The notes beneath the pieces are model-generated. The model did not search any database. It saw nothing but the letters and a program-made list of their open reading frames with translations, and was not told the origin of the DNA. Made by a program: the position numbers and the translations under genes. From Chitinophaga sp. CB10 (GTDB lineage: Bacteria > Bacteroidota > Bacteroidia > Chitinophagales > Chitinophagaceae), in the NCBI GenBank assembly GCA_001870995.2, contig MLAV02000015.1, forward strand, positions 1-64,000: a stretch of 64,000 nucleotides of DNA, in the 5' to 3' direction. Numbering within the stretch: the first letter of the stretch is position 1; each line of letters begins with the position of its first letter. Positions 1 to 7,921 of this stretch are shown piece after piece.

Positions 1-55
1 GCCTTGACTATTATTAACTTTTGCGATGAACTGTATTTTATTCTTTTATCCATAA

Positions 56-94
56 AAGTGCCCCCAAAAAGTGTCTAACTTTTTGGGGGCACTT
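56..94 (-). terminator. Strong stem-loop downstream of proline dehydrogenase
   Basis: A 16-bp perfect stem (56-71 with 79-94) encloses a 7-base loop. It begins AAGTGCCCCC and is followed on the minus strand by a short T run. It lies about 90 bases past the stop of the proline dehydrogenase gene and may end that transcript. The GGGGGCAC arms joined to a GTTAGACA-like loop also resemble insertion-sequence ends, so its origin is uncertain. Confidence 0.5.
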
Positions 95-182
95 CAATAG
101 GTCCCTCCTTTGTTTTTATGCTTTGTACGGGCGGGTAAATGATTTTTACATGCCCTGGCAATTAGGTTATTATCTGATCCTT

Positions 183-1361
183 TTACATACCTCTGCGCTT
201 CATTTCCTTTCTGATCAGGGCAAGCTCGCGGCCCATCTGGCCGGCGATGGAAGTATTTTCCTGCGCGCGGCGGATCAGGTAAGGCATTACGTCCTTTACA
301 GGCCCGTAAGGGAGGTATTTGGAGACGTTATAGCCGGCGTGGGCCAGGTTGAACGTAATATTATCACTCATGCCCAGCAACTGGCTGAAGCTCACGTGCT
401 CGTGATTATGAGGCAGGCCTTTTTCGTGCAGGATACGGGCGGCGAGCATGCAGCTATCCTCGTTGTGGGTACCGATAAACACGGCGAGTTTATCGAGGTT
501 ATCCAGGCAGAAAGTGACTGCTTCGTTATAATCTTTATCAGTAGCGGCTTTGCTGGGCTGGATCGGGGTAGGATAGCCCATTTCGACAGCGCGTTTATTT
601 TCTTTTTCCATGTAGGCGCCGCGCACCAGTTTAGCGCCGAGCAGGTAGCCTTCTTTGACTGCTTTTTCCAGCGATACTTTCAGGAATTCCAGCCTGTCGT
701 GACGGTACATCTGGAAGGTATTGAAAATGATCACTTTCTTTTTGTTGAACAGCGCCATCATTTCATCCGTGAGGTCGTCTACCGGCTGCTGTATCCAGGA
801 TTCTTCCGCGTCTACCAGGATGCCTACATTATTTTTGGCGGCTGCTTCCGCAATGGCGTGTACGCGTTGGCGTACCCGGGCAAATTCCTGTTCTTCCTCA
901 GCAGTGAGGGGAGCTTTGCTATGCATTTTTTCCAGGAGGGCAAAACGGGCAAAACCAGTAATTTTAATGGCAATAAACGGGATATCAGGACGGGAGGCAG
1001 CGTATTGAATAGCGCGGATAAATTCAGGAACGGCTTTATCGTAGTTTTCTTCGCCTTCCATGGCTTCCACGCCATAGTCCAGCGCTACGCCCACATGGTA
1101 GTTACCCAGCTGCAATGCAGTATGGGCAGCTTCTTCCAGCGTTTCGCCGCCGCAGAATTGTGAAAAGATGGTGTTTTTGATGATTCCCTTGATCGGCAAT
1201 CCCAGTTTAAAGGCAATAGGTGTGAATGTGGCGCCCAGTTTCACCAGCCAGGGCTTGCCAATGTTACTGAAGAGAAAGTTGGCCTTACTTAAAGCCTTGT
1301 CGGTTTTTGCTTCAAATGCAATAGCCGTATTATCAAAAGATAAAGATAGCTGCTTTTCCAT
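183..1361 (-). CDS. Proline dehydrogenase
   Basis: This 392-residue protein is a stand-alone FAD-dependent proline dehydrogenase, which oxidises proline to 1-pyrroline-5-carboxylate. The TIM-barrel signatures are visible: KLVRGAYMEKE in the substrate/FAD region, GTHNE, and the C-terminal YLPYG followed by PYLIRRAQEN, which binds proline and flavin in this family. There is no fused aldehyde dehydrogenase domain as in PutA, so the second step must be encoded elsewhere. A TTG codon lies three codons upstream, but the ATG starting MEKQLSLSF is the more natural start. The gene stands alone, with the FecR-like gene divergent upstream and a stem-loop downstream. Confidence 0.93.
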   Translation of the reverse strand: MEKQLSLSFDNTAIAFEAKTDKALSKANFLFSNIGKPWLVKLGATFTPIAFKLGLPIKGIIKNTIFSQFCGGETLEEAAHTALQLGNYHVGVALDYGVEAMEGEENYDKAVPEFIRAIQYAASRPDIPFIAIKITGFARFALLEKMHSKAPLTAEEEQEFARVRQRVHAIAEAAAKNNVGILVDAEESWIQQPVDDLTDEMMALFNKKKVIIFNTFQMYRHDRLEFLKVSLEKAVKEGYLLGAKLVRGAYMEKENKRAVEMGYPTPIQPSKAATDKDYNEAVTFCLDNLDKLAVFIGTHNEDSCMLAARILHEKGLPHNHEHVSFSQLLGMSDNITFNLAHAGYNVSKYLPYGPVKDVMPYLIRRAQENTSIAGQMGRELALIRKEMKRRGM

Positions 1362-1544
1362 GGCTCGCAAAGTTAGGGTGGACGGACAATTCAGCCAAAA
1401 AACATTGGCTCAGGGAAATATCTTTTTATCCGTATTAACAGATATTGTCTTTTGCTTGATAGAAATTGGAAAAGTGCCGTTTCCCACTGCTGCTAATTTT
1501 GATTACTTTTAGGATTTTTCGTTTGCATACAAAATTCCCGGAAT

Positions 1545-2333
1545 ATGCTATTTAAAAATGATACCAACTGTTTAAAGTTCCTGTTACCTGTAGCCTTACT
1601 TTCCACCATGGCCTGCCATACAGCGCCCCCTGCGGCTGAAAACAAGGCCAGCGCTATTTTAGCCATGCAATCGCCGGGAATGCACTATACTACTTACCAG
1701 GGGGAAACGGGTACCCGCAAAACCATCACGCTGCCGGATAGCTCGACGGTGATCCTTAACGCCAATTCCCGGCTGCTCGTGCCAGACGATTACGGCAAGG
1801 AACAGCGCCGCATTTTGCTGGACGGGGATGCCTGGTTTACCGTAAATCCTTCACCAGCCGTCTTTACAGTAGTAGCGGACAAGCTTACAGCGGAAGTGCT
1901 GGGCACGTCGTTCAGGATGCGCTGCTTTACCAGCCAGCAGGGCGCAACCGTACACCTGCTCAGCGGAAAGCTAAAAGTTTCCAAAAGCTATCATTCCGAA
2001 ACGGACAATCAGCCGGAACTACTCGAAAGGGGGAATATGATCCTGGCAAACAAGGAAATAGACCTCATGGAGAAGGAAACCTATGATCCCCGGGATGCAG
2101 AACGCTGGCTGGCGGACAGCCTGCAGCTGACCAATGCACAGGGCTTGCTGATGTGGCGCACCCTGGAGGATTGGTATGGCGTAGAGATCAGCGTTACGGG
2201 GGATGCCTCCAAAACCACGCCCGTAACCCAGCTGTTTGTAAAAGCATCCTTGCAGCAGGTGCTGGATACATTGGGTAAGACGCAGGGCTTCGGGTATAAG
2301 GTGGAGGGGAATAAGGTAGCGATACGGTTTTAA
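1545..2333 (+). CDS. Orphan FecR-domain exported protein
   Basis: This 262-residue protein has a hydrophobic N-terminus ending near STMAC (Cys24), so it may be a lipoprotein or a cleaved secretory protein. A FecR-like domain follows at about residues 50-150, with typical phrases such as TLPDSSTVILNANSRL and VLGTSFRMRCF. A DUF4974/secretin-like C-terminal domain ends KTQGFGYKVEGNKVAIRF. Normal FecR anti-sigma factors have a cytoplasmic N-terminal sigma-binding domain before one membrane helix, and sit between an ECF sigma factor and a SusC-like TonB receptor. Here that N-terminal domain is absent, and no sigma or TonB gene is adjacent. It therefore probably does not act as a classical anti-sigma factor; its role is unknown. 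Confidence 0.8.
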   Translation: MLFKNDTNCLKFLLPVALLSTMACHTAPPAAENKASAILAMQSPGMHYTTYQGETGTRKTITLPDSSTVILNANSRLLVPDDYGKEQRRILLDGDAWFTVNPSPAVFTVVADKLTAEVLGTSFRMRCFTSQQGATVHLLSGKLKVSKSYHSETDNQPELLERGNMILANKEIDLMEKETYDPRDAERWLADSLQLTNAQGLLMWRTLEDWYGVEISVTGDASKTTPVTQLFVKASLQQVLDTLGKTQGFGYKVEGNKVAIRF

Positions 2334-2435
2334 GATGGGAGGTAAAGCAGCTACCCTGTTCCGGTCAGCTGCGCAGGTTGAAGGGAACCAGGTAACTGAA
2401 CGGGCAATAGCTACCTGAGTCCGGGCAGCAGGCAA

Positions 2436-4820
2436 TTATTCGCTCCTTAGGCTTTTTACCGGATTCATCATAGCAGCCCGTGCGCTCTGCACCCCTACCG
2501 TCAATGCAGCCAGGATCACCGTGCCGGCAATGGCCAGCAGGAATACGCCCGGCCCCAAAGTGATATGGTACTTGAAATCATTCAGCCAGGCATTCATCAT
2601 CCACCAGCCTAAGGGGCCGGCGATTACAAATGCCAGCAGGATCAGGCGGGCAAACTCTTTTCCGAAGAGCCAGAGGATACCTGCCACGCTGCCTCCCAGC
2701 ACTTTGCGGATGCCTATCTCCTTGCGCTTTTGCACGACCATGAAGGATACCAGCCCGTACAATCCCAGGCATGCTATGAAGATGGACATGATGGAGAATA
2801 TTTTGACAATGTGCAGCATCGTCTGTTCCGTTTCGTAAAAGCTGGCGATGTTATCGTCCAGGAAGCGGTATTCATAGATTTTTTCAGGGTACATGGCCGA
2901 CCAGTGTTTTTCAATTGCAGCAAGGGTGGCGGGCAGGCCGGACATATTGACCTTGATGGCATACTGCTGAAAATTTTCCGGCATAATCGCCATGCCTACC
3001 GGTTCAATTTCATTATGCAGGGAGCCGTTATGGAAGTCCGCCACCACGCCCACTACCGTTACCTGGTACTGGCCGCCATCAAAAGTGATACGCTTATTCA
3101 ACGCCTCCTCCGGGGATTTCAGTCCCAGCTTTCGTACAGCCGTTTCATTTATGAGCATTTCCCTGGCGGTATCAGCAGGCAATAAGTTCCTGCCGGCAGC
3201 CAGTTTGAGCCCAAAGGCAGGTACGTAGTTTTCATCCACCGCCTTGATGTTTACCCGGAACAGTTCACTTTCATCCCTGTTATCGAAGAAGATATTGGTA
3301 TTCCAGGAGGCGTTGGCGCTGGGCGCTGCAAAGCACATAGTCACTTTTTGTACGCCGGGAATATTTTCCAACTGATTAGCCAGCGTTTTGCGGCTCATAT
3401 CCGGCTCGCTTGTTCCCAGCGGCACCATTACCACTGCGTCTTTATCGAACCCCAGGTCTATCTCCTGGGTGTATTGCATTTGCCGGGTTATTACCAACAT
3501 TACAATTATTAATACCAGGGAGATGCTAAACTGCACGGTGATCAAACCCCTCCGGGTATTGAAGCCACCCAGCTGAGCCGGGCTCACCTTACCTTTTAAT
3601 GCCGCGACAGGCTTAAATCCTGAGAGAATAAGCCCCGGGTACGCTCCCGCCAGGAAGGTCACCAGTACCACTACCAGCGCAAGCATGCCTGCCATTTGCG
3701 GATCTGTAAAAAGGATATAGCTCAGGTGTGTGTTGAAATAGTTATTTACAGCCGGCAGCAGTAACCAGGCCAGGCCGGCAGCTATCAGTGTAGCCGTCAG
3801 CGTTATAACGCCCGTTTCTGCGATAAACTGCCAGAACAGGCTGCTGCGCTGGCCGCCAAGGGCCTTTCGTATGCCCACTTCCTTACTTCTGTTCACAGCC
3901 TGGGCGGTAGCGAGATTGATAAAATTCACACAGGCGGTAAACAGGAGGAACACTGCTATCAGCGAGAGTATCACGAGGTTTTTCCTTTCCATAGGGCCGC
4001 CGTAACGGGCGTTGTAGTGTACATCGCTGAGGGGTTGCAGCTTATAGTGATGCACATTTTTATTTTTCGGGCGGTAGCGCGTTACGTAACCGGCCAGTTC
4101 CTTTTCCACTGTGGCAGGGTTCACGCCCGGGCGCAGGCGCACGTAACAGGCAAGGTCGGAGGTGATGCCGCCCCAGGAATCCTCGTTCGCCAGGAAGCTT
4201 TCGTATAGCTTTACCGTTGGCCAGGACAATATTACTTCCGGCTGTTGTTCCGATTCGGCAGGGATATCATTCAATACCCCGGTGATGCGGATATCAGCCT
4301 GGTTATTATAGTTAAAGGTTTTATTGACAGGGTTTGCGTTACCAAAGAGTCTGCGTGCAGTCTTTTCCGTTATAACGGCGGTATTAGGTTCATTCAGCGC
4401 TGCGCTGCCTGCCGCCAGCGGAAAGTTGAAGATATTCAGGAAGTCTGGCTCTGCAAAATAGAGATTATCTTCCTTGAACTTCTTTACATCCTGCCCTTCC
4501 CGGATGGTGATCAGCGCTCCATCGGTGGTAACGGAGCGGGATATATGTTCCGCATAGCTGTAATCCCTGCGGAAGGCGCTGCCCAGGGCCGGGGGCGTAC
4601 TTGGCGCATAGGCAATCTTATCCCGGTGCTGTTCGGTAACAATCCGGTAAATGCGCTCGGGGTGATGATGAAAGTTATCAAATGCCAGGTGGAACTTCAC
4701 CATGGTAATGATGAGGATAGCCGCGCCAATACTCAGCGACAGCCCCAGTACATTCAGCAGGCCGTAGGTTTTATTTTTCAGCAGGTTGCGCCATGCGATT
4801 TTAAAGTAGTTCTTCAGCAT
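2436..4820 (-). CDS. ABC transporter permease (FtsX/MacB type, duplicated)
   Basis: This inner-membrane permease of about 794 residues has two copies of the MacB-like unit. An N-terminal helix (LGLSLSIGAAILIITMV) and extracytoplasmic core are followed by an FtsX domain with KEVGIRKALGG. A second helix, core and FtsX domain with KEIGIRKVLGG follow. It ends NPVKSLRSE, typical of the family in Bacteroidota. The start MLKNYFKIAWRNLLKNKTYG is the conserved family N-terminus and is preferred over an ATG ten codons upstream. No ATPase gene is adjacent, so the MacB-like ATPase partner must be elsewhere. Its substrate (lipoprotein, peptide or drug) cannot be told from sequence. The upstream region holds a repeated 12-mer. 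Confidence 0.9.
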   Translation of the reverse strand: MLKNYFKIAWRNLLKNKTYGLLNVLGLSLSIGAAILIITMVKFHLAFDNFHHHPERIYRIVTEQHRDKIAYAPSTPPALGSAFRRDYSYAEHISRSVTTDGALITIREGQDVKKFKEDNLYFAEPDFLNIFNFPLAAGSAALNEPNTAVITEKTARRLFGNANPVNKTFNYNNQADIRITGVLNDIPAESEQQPEVILSWPTVKLYESFLANEDSWGGITSDLACYVRLRPGVNPATVEKELAGYVTRYRPKNKNVHHYKLQPLSDVHYNARYGGPMERKNLVILSLIAVFLLFTACVNFINLATAQAVNRSKEVGIRKALGGQRSSLFWQFIAETGVITLTATLIAAGLAWLLLPAVNNYFNTHLSYILFTDPQMAGMLALVVVLVTFLAGAYPGLILSGFKPVAALKGKVSPAQLGGFNTRRGLITVQFSISLVLIIVMLVITRQMQYTQEIDLGFDKDAVVMVPLGTSEPDMSRKTLANQLENIPGVQKVTMCFAAPSANASWNTNIFFDNRDESELFRVNIKAVDENYVPAFGLKLAAGRNLLPADTAREMLINETAVRKLGLKSPEEALNKRITFDGGQYQVTVVGVVADFHNGSLHNEIEPVGMAIMPENFQQYAIKVNMSGLPATLAAIEKHWSAMYPEKIYEYRFLDDNIASFYETEQTMLHIVKIFSIMSIFIACLGLYGLVSFMVVQKRKEIGIRKVLGGSVAGILWLFGKEFARLILLAFVIAGPLGWWMMNAWLNDFKYHITLGPGVFLLAIAGTVILAALTVGVQSARAAMMNPVKSLRSE

Positions 4821-4911
4821 AACTATTTTTATTGCCGGAATGACTCCCAAACAAATGCCCTAATTGGCCGAAACTGATTGACACGCCTAAACATATAAAC
4901 AAAAACAACAA

Positions 4912-4947
4912 TATGTTCGGTTTTGATACAATCTTGTTCGTTTTTGT
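4912..4947 (-). promoter_or_regulatory. Paired 12-mer upstream of ABC permease
   Basis: Two near-identical direct copies of CAAAANCGAACA (read on the minus strand) lie at 4935-4946 and 4913-4924, exactly 22 bases apart, about two helical turns. They sit about 95-125 bases upstream of the permease start, in the only non-coding stretch that could hold its promoter. Same-face spacing suggests an operator bound by a dimer or tandem regulator, such as a response regulator. This is inference; no regulator gene is adjacent. Confidence 0.35.
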
Positions 4948-4985
4948 AAGATACGCGATCTCCCTCGCCTGTCACAAATAAAAAG

Positions 4986-5012
4986 AGGGTGTATCAACTG
5001 TTGATACACCCC
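4986..5012 (-). terminator. Stem-loop after the isomerase-like gene
   Basis: Inverted repeat GGGTGTATCA / TGATACACCC with a short loop, 20 bases past the stop codon of the TIM-barrel lipoprotein gene. Its position and perfect stem fit a transcription terminator, with A/T-rich sequence following on the minus strand. Confidence 0.65.
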
Positions 5013-5032
5013 CGGTATAATAAATGATTTTA

Positions 5033-6067
5033 TCAGCTCAGGGCACTGCCTACTTTCACCAGCAGTTCTTTTGTTTTGCGGATACCGTCTTCTTCAGAGA
5101 GGTTGCTGCCTTCGTATTCGATACCTACGTGACCGGTATAGCCGGCATCTTTCACGATTTTCATGATGCGTGCGTAATCCATGGTAATCTCGCTGCCATC
5201 GTCTTTGAAATCGTATGATTTTGCGCTCACGCCTTTGGCGAACGGCATCAGTTCCTGGATACCTTCATAGCGGTCATATTCCTGCAGGCATTTGGTTTTG
5301 GCCCATGCTTCCGGCGTATTGGCTTCCGGCTTACTGCGTTCGATGCAGAAGTTGCCGAAGTCCGGCAAAGTACCGCAGTTAGCCAGGTTGACTGTTTTCA
5401 TTACGTTGCTCAGCCATTTGCCGTTGGAGGAGTTGCCTCCATGATTTTCAACGATTACATTGATGTTGAAATCTTTTGCGAAGGTGGCCAGTTTTGCCAG
5501 CCCTTCTGCGGCCGCCTTACCTACTTCTTCCGGCGTGCCTTCCCCGGCAGCGTTGACGCGGATAGCGTGGCAACCGAGGAATTGCGCAGCTTCCACCCAT
5601 TTGTAATGGTTTTCGACTGCCTGCATCCGTTTTTTAGCGTCTTTATCGCCCATCTCTCCTTCCCCGTCGCACATGATCAGTACGCTTTTCACGCCGTTGT
5701 CGTCACAACGTTTTTTCATTTCGCCGAGGTAGGTTTTATCTTTTGCTTTGTCTTTAAAAAACTGGTTTACATATTCCACTGCGTGGATATCAAATTCGTT
5801 CTTTGCACGCAGGGGGAAATCCAGGTGATTCATTTTGCCGGCAAATAGCGACTTATGGAATGACCATTCAGCGAGTGAAATTTTGAAGAACAGTTCATGC
5901 ACATCTTTAGCGATATCGCTGCTGTCTGTTGCTTTACCGTCTTTGCTGTTTTCATTGGTGGATTGGCCCGTATTGCAGGCGGCCAGGAAGGAAGGTAACA
6001 TACCGAGACCCATCGTATAAATGCCCATCTGGCGCAGGAAGTCGCGGCGATTGTTGGAATTGCTCAT
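5033..6067 (-). CDS. Exported sugar-phosphate isomerase/epimerase-like TIM-barrel lipoprotein
   Basis: This 344-residue protein belongs to the xylose-isomerase-like TIM-barrel superfamily. The N-terminus carries a twin-arginine motif (NNRRDFLRQMG) and then a lipobox ending LAAC, so it is probably Tat-exported and lipid-anchored. Barrel motifs with likely metal ligands include the AVEY strand, IRVNAAGEG, IVENHGGNSS, TLPDFGNFC and HVGIEYEG. Such proteins act as epimerases, isomerases or related enzymes on sugars in the periplasm, but the substrate is unknown. The start is set at MSNSNNRRDF; the longer reading frame upstream only translates the repeat array. The gene stands alone with a terminator after it. 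Confidence 0.85.
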   Translation of the reverse strand: MSNSNNRRDFLRQMGIYTMGLGMLPSFLAACNTGQSTNENSKDGKATDSSDIAKDVHELFFKISLAEWSFHKSLFAGKMNHLDFPLRAKNEFDIHAVEYVNQFFKDKAKDKTYLGEMKKRCDDNGVKSVLIMCDGEGEMGDKDAKKRMQAVENHYKWVEAAQFLGCHAIRVNAAGEGTPEEVGKAAAEGLAKLATFAKDFNINVIVENHGGNSSNGKWLSNVMKTVNLANCGTLPDFGNFCIERSKPEANTPEAWAKTKCLQEYDRYEGIQELMPFAKGVSAKSYDFKDDGSEITMDYARIMKIVKDAGYTGHVGIEYEGSNLSEEDGIRKTKELLVKVGSALS

Positions 6068-6155
6068 AATAACGTGGTTTTGTTTAAATATATCGTTTTT
6101 ATGAGAATCAGGGAAGGTTTTTTTGATGAGTGATTTTTTCGGCCGGGGAGGGTTG

Positions 6156-6380
6156 CTCGCAGAGGTTTTTTTTCTCGCAGAGGGGCATAAGGAGCAGAGT
6201 GCGCAAAGAGGAGGAGGTTTTTTCTCGCAGAGGGGCATAAGGAGCAGAGTGCGCAAAGGAGGAGGTTTTTTTCTCGCAAAGAGGCAAAAGGAGCAGAGTG
6301 CGCAAAGGAGGAGGAGGTTTTTTCTCGCAAAGAGGCAATAGGAGCAGAGTGCGCAGAGGAGGAGTTTTTTTTCTCGAGCG
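6156..6380. repeat. Left tandem array of a ~50-bp short repeat
   Basis: At least four tandem units start with CTCGCARAGRGGC at 6174, 6224, 6273 and 6324. Degenerate partial units lie at about 6156 and 6373. The period is 49-51 bases. Each unit holds a conserved core (CTCGCAGAGGGGCATAAGGA, then GCAGAGTGCGCAAAG) joined by a purine-rich GAGGAGG plus poly-T spacer. The array begins about 90 bases upstream of the isomerase-like gene start. All long reading frames through it are low-complexity artefacts. The core recurs in inverted orientation in the right array. Confidence 0.9.
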
Positions 6381-6482
6381 GCGTAAGCAGCAGAAACGTG
6401 TGTCTAATTTCCATGTTTTCAAATATCGTTTTGAAAAACAGAATGTATGTCTTTGCTGCTTATGTCCTTTAGCAAGAACAAT

Positions 6483-6668
6483 CCGCACAGGCCGAAGGCC
6501 CTCTTTGCGTACTCCGCTCCTTACGCCCCTTTGCGAGAAACAAACCCGCACAGGCCGAAGGCCCTCTTTGCGTACTCCGCTCCTTACGCCCCTCTGCGAG
6601 AAACAAACCCGCACAGGCCGAAGGCCCTCTTTGCGGACTCTGCTCCTTACGCCCCTTTGCGAGAAACA
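6483..6668. repeat. Right tandem array, inverted relative to the left
   Basis: Three 63-bp direct units start with CCGCACAGGCCGAAGGCCCT at 6483, 6546 and 6609. Each ends in CCTTACGCCCCTTTGCGAG followed by AAACAAAC, and is nearly identical to the others. The second half of each unit is the reverse complement of the left-array core. The first half adds a GGCC-GAA-GGCC mini-hairpin that the left units lack. About 100 bases of non-repetitive sequence separate the arrays. The right array ends immediately before the stop of the DoxX-like gene. Confidence 0.9.
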
Positions 6669-6679
6669 GGCATTCAAAT

Positions 6680-7066
6680 TCAATTCCTCACTGTCTTATG
6701 GAAATAAATATAAGACACTGTCAATATCGCCATACCTACCAGCGGCGGCAGCGCAAACAACGGACCTTTCACCACGAAGTTCGCAATGAAAGCAGATATC
6801 AGGGAAATCCCGAATCCAACATACGCCCATTCCTTGAACCGTGCAGGTATCATCGGTAAGATCAGCAATATGCCGCCAATAATTTTACCAATGCCCAGCT
6901 CTACGCCAAAGTAAGCGGGAAAGCCCATGTCCTTAATACCCTGGCGGGCCAGCTCACTGTTAAACCAGATAGCCGGTACGGAGTCCAGCAATACAAACAA
7001 AGTGGTGAAGACCCAGTAAATGATACGGTCTCTTTTTACTACGCGGGTGGAAGTTAAGGTTGTCAT
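6680..7066 (-). CDS. DoxX-like small membrane protein
   Basis: This 128-residue protein has four predicted membrane helices: IIYWVFTTLFVLLDSVPAIW, VELGIGKIIGGILLILPMI, WAYVGFGISLISAFIANFVV, and ALPPLVGMAILTVSYIYF. This layout and the GKIIGGILLILP phrase fit the DoxX-like (DUF4345-type) family, whose biochemical role is mostly unknown. The start MTTLTSTRVVKRD is chosen because the upstream extension in the same frame overlaps the response-regulator gene. It follows that gene on the same strand by about 110 bases and could be its target or co-transcribed. Confidence 0.8.
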   Translation of the reverse strand: MTTLTSTRVVKRDRIIYWVFTTLFVLLDSVPAIWFNSELARQGIKDMGFPAYFGVELGIGKIIGGILLILPMIPARFKEWAYVGFGISLISAFIANFVVKGPLFALPPLVGMAILTVSYIYFHKTVRN

Positions 7067-7178
7067 AACAGAAAGTATAAAAAGTGATTTAATCAGGTTT
7101 ATTTGCTGATGTAAAATTAGCACCCTTATACATTTCCGGTGGGGAGGCAATAAGACAATAAATGGGGTGATTGCGACA

Positions 7179-7886
7179 TTATCGCCTAAGCAATAACTCC
7201 TCCACTTCCTCCGCATAGGCCGCGCCTATCGGAATGGGTTGATGATGAATATATAACGCAGTCCGGTCTGCCCGTTCGATCTTTTTATTGGCGACAATAT
7301 ACGAACGGTGCACCCGGGTAAACAGCGATTGCGGCAGCAGGTCCATGGCCTCCTGCATGGAAAGCCGGGAGATGATCTTCTTGTCCTTCAGGACAAAGTT
7401 TACATAGTTACCGGCGCTTTCCAGGTAGAGGATATCATCGAGGATAATTTTAAACTGCTCGTAACCACTTTTGACGAAAATATATTCCGGCACTTCCTTA
7501 GGCGCTGCCGTAACCGACTTATGCTTCAATAACCAGAGGTTATGCACCTTATTACAGGCTTTCATGAAGCGGGTAAGGGAGAAAGGTTTGAGCAGGTAAT
7601 CGATCGCGTCCAGCTCAAAGCTTTTCACCGCATGTTCCGAATAGGCCGTGGTGAACACGGCCATGGGCGGCTCCGGCATGGCAGAAAGAAAGTCCAGCCC
7701 GGAAATATCCGGCATCTTTATATCAAGGAAAATCAGGTCTACTTTTTCCCTGCTCAGGAAGTCCATCGCTTCGAAAGCATTGGTGAAATAACCTTTTACA
7801 TCCATAAAAGGCACCATGGCCGCATGGTTTTTTATTACCGTAAGCGCCACCGGTTCGTCGTCAATTGCAATGGCGGTCATTTTCAT
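7179..7886 (-). CDS. LytTR-type response regulator
   Basis: This 235-residue two-component regulator has an N-terminal receiver domain. Acidic residues D9/D10 precede the phospho-acceptor D55 in LIFLDIKMPD, and the conserved lysine lies in LLKPFSL. A LytTR DNA-binding domain covers about residues 130-235, with the typical phrases ILYLESAGNYVNF and FTRVHRSYIVA. LytTR proteins bind pairs of short direct repeats upstream of their targets. The start may be the first ATG or the second, two codons on. Its partner is almost certainly the LytS-like kinase encoded two genes upstream, with the DUF4407 gene between them. Confidence 0.95.
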   Translation of the reverse strand: MKMTAIAIDDEPVALTVIKNHAAMVPFMDVKGYFTNAFEAMDFLSREKVDLIFLDIKMPDISGLDFLSAMPEPPMAVFTTAYSEHAVKSFELDAIDYLLKPFSLTRFMKACNKVHNLWLLKHKSVTAAPKEVPEYIFVKSGYEQFKIILDDILYLESAGNYVNFVLKDKKIISRLSMQEAMDLLPQSLFTRVHRSYIVANKKIERADRTALYIHHQPIPIGAAYAEEVEELLLRR

Positions 7887-7921
7887 AATACGCTCTGTTT
7901 ACCGTAACGGCAAGATAAGGA

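Larger units (their letters stand above)
6068..6679. other. Non-coding stretch of 612 bases occupied by repeats
   Basis: Between the isomerase-like gene start and the DoxX-like gene stop there is no believable gene. The left and right repeat arrays fill most of it. The segments 6068-6155 and 6381-6482 look like ordinary AT-richer intergenic DNA. No clear TAnnTTTG promoter for the isomerase-like gene was found outside the array. Confidence 0.8.

Noticed and set aside
123..1163. 346-codon plus-strand frame opposite proline dehydrogenase
   Set aside because: Antisense shadow; the minus strand encodes an unmistakable enzyme and the plus product has no recognisable domain.
6156..6668. Possible CRISPR array
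   Set aside because: Units are nearly identical over their whole length, lack unique spacers of constant size, lie in two inverted groups, and no cas gene is near.
6064..6789. Several overlapping frames of 72-191 codons across the 6.1-6.8 kb arrays
   Set aside because: They translate only the tandem DNA repeats (for example repeated PLREK and RPKALFA) in both strands, with no independent protein signal.
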